From an uncultured Devosia sp. (GTDB taxonomy: Bacteria; Pseudomonadota; Alphaproteobacteria; Rhizobiales; Devosiaceae): a DNA stretch of 6,016 bases. Under the pieces are notes generated by a model. The model saw only the letters and a list, made by a program, of their open reading frames with translations. It made no database searches and was not told the origin of the DNA. Positions 5,990-6,016 of the stretch are shown here, piece by piece. A program made the translations under genes and the position numbers. The DNA lies in contig CAKTFF010000148.1 in the NCBI GenBank assembly GCA_934553185.1, positions 1 through 6,016 of the forward strand. The letters run 5' to 3'. The number at the start of each line of letters is the position of its first letter. Within the stretch, counting starts at the first letter, position 1.

Positions 5990-6016
5990 TAGCTTGCCTC
6001 TTGCAGTGTCTTGTCG
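5989..6016 (-). CDS. Possible C-terminal tail of an upstream gene overlapping the DUF917 start (TAATG)
   Basis: On the minus strand one frame entering from the window edge reads DKTLQEAS and stops at TAA (5989-5991), whose last A is the first base of the DUF917 ATG. Such a one-base TAATG overlap is typical of translationally coupled operon genes. Eight codons are far too few to identify a product, and an open frame this short can be chance. If real, the upstream gene belongs to the same operon. Confidence 0.3.

Noticed and set aside
1..6016. tRNA, rRNA, CRISPR array, insertion sequence or integrase
   Set aside because: No cloverleaf, spaced direct-repeat array, transposase motif or terminal inverted repeats were seen anywhere in the window.

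Overview
The base composition is GC-rich (about 60-65 % by eye). The gene families point to an alphaproteobacterium, most likely Hyphomicrobiales (a Devosia-like organism would fit). Supporting signs are a TIGR03808-type beta-helix protein, an asparaginase of the Rhizobium etli ReAV type, a GTTC-N7-GTTC direct repeat of the alphaproteobacterial LexA type, and a GGGATC-containing palindrome. The taxonomic guess rests on family recognition, not on any search.

Layout: bases 1-225 (+) hold the C-terminal end of a right-handed beta-helix repeat protein. Everything else runs on the minus strand. From right to left this is: a possible gene tail (5989-6016), a DUF917 / S-methyl-thiohydantoin-desulfurase-like protein (4895-5989), a perfect 14-bp inverted repeat (4852-4884), a urocanase-family protein (3159-4820), a periplasmic PQQ-type aldose sugar dehydrogenase (1787-3016) followed by a hairpin terminator (1747-1779), a small exported SH3-domain protein (1283-1621) with a LexA-like direct repeat upstream, and an ReAV-type L-asparaginase (222-1223). 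The asparaginase and the beta-helix gene converge and share the four bases CTAG for their two stop codons.

The most interesting part is the right third. The urocanase homologue keeps the family fold and most NAD-binding motifs, but it departs from classical HutU at several positions around the nicotinamide and active-site pocket, including loss of the signature cysteine (RICW becomes RIAW). It lies directly downstream of a DUF917 protein, a family now named after S-methyl thiohydantoin desulfurase, and no ordinary hut gene is visible. I infer that this pair processes a modified urocanate, for example S-methyl-thiourocanate from ergothioneine breakdown, rather than histidine-derived urocanate. 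The hydratase would produce the (thio)hydantoin-type or imidazolone product and the DUF917 enzyme would act on it. The rest of the pathway (a trimethylamine lyase, a hydantoinase, a transporter) would have to lie beyond base 6016.

The sugar dehydrogenase, SH3 protein and asparaginase look like ordinary housekeeping or accessory genes with no clear functional link to that pair, although the asparaginase also releases ammonia from a small nitrogenous substrate.
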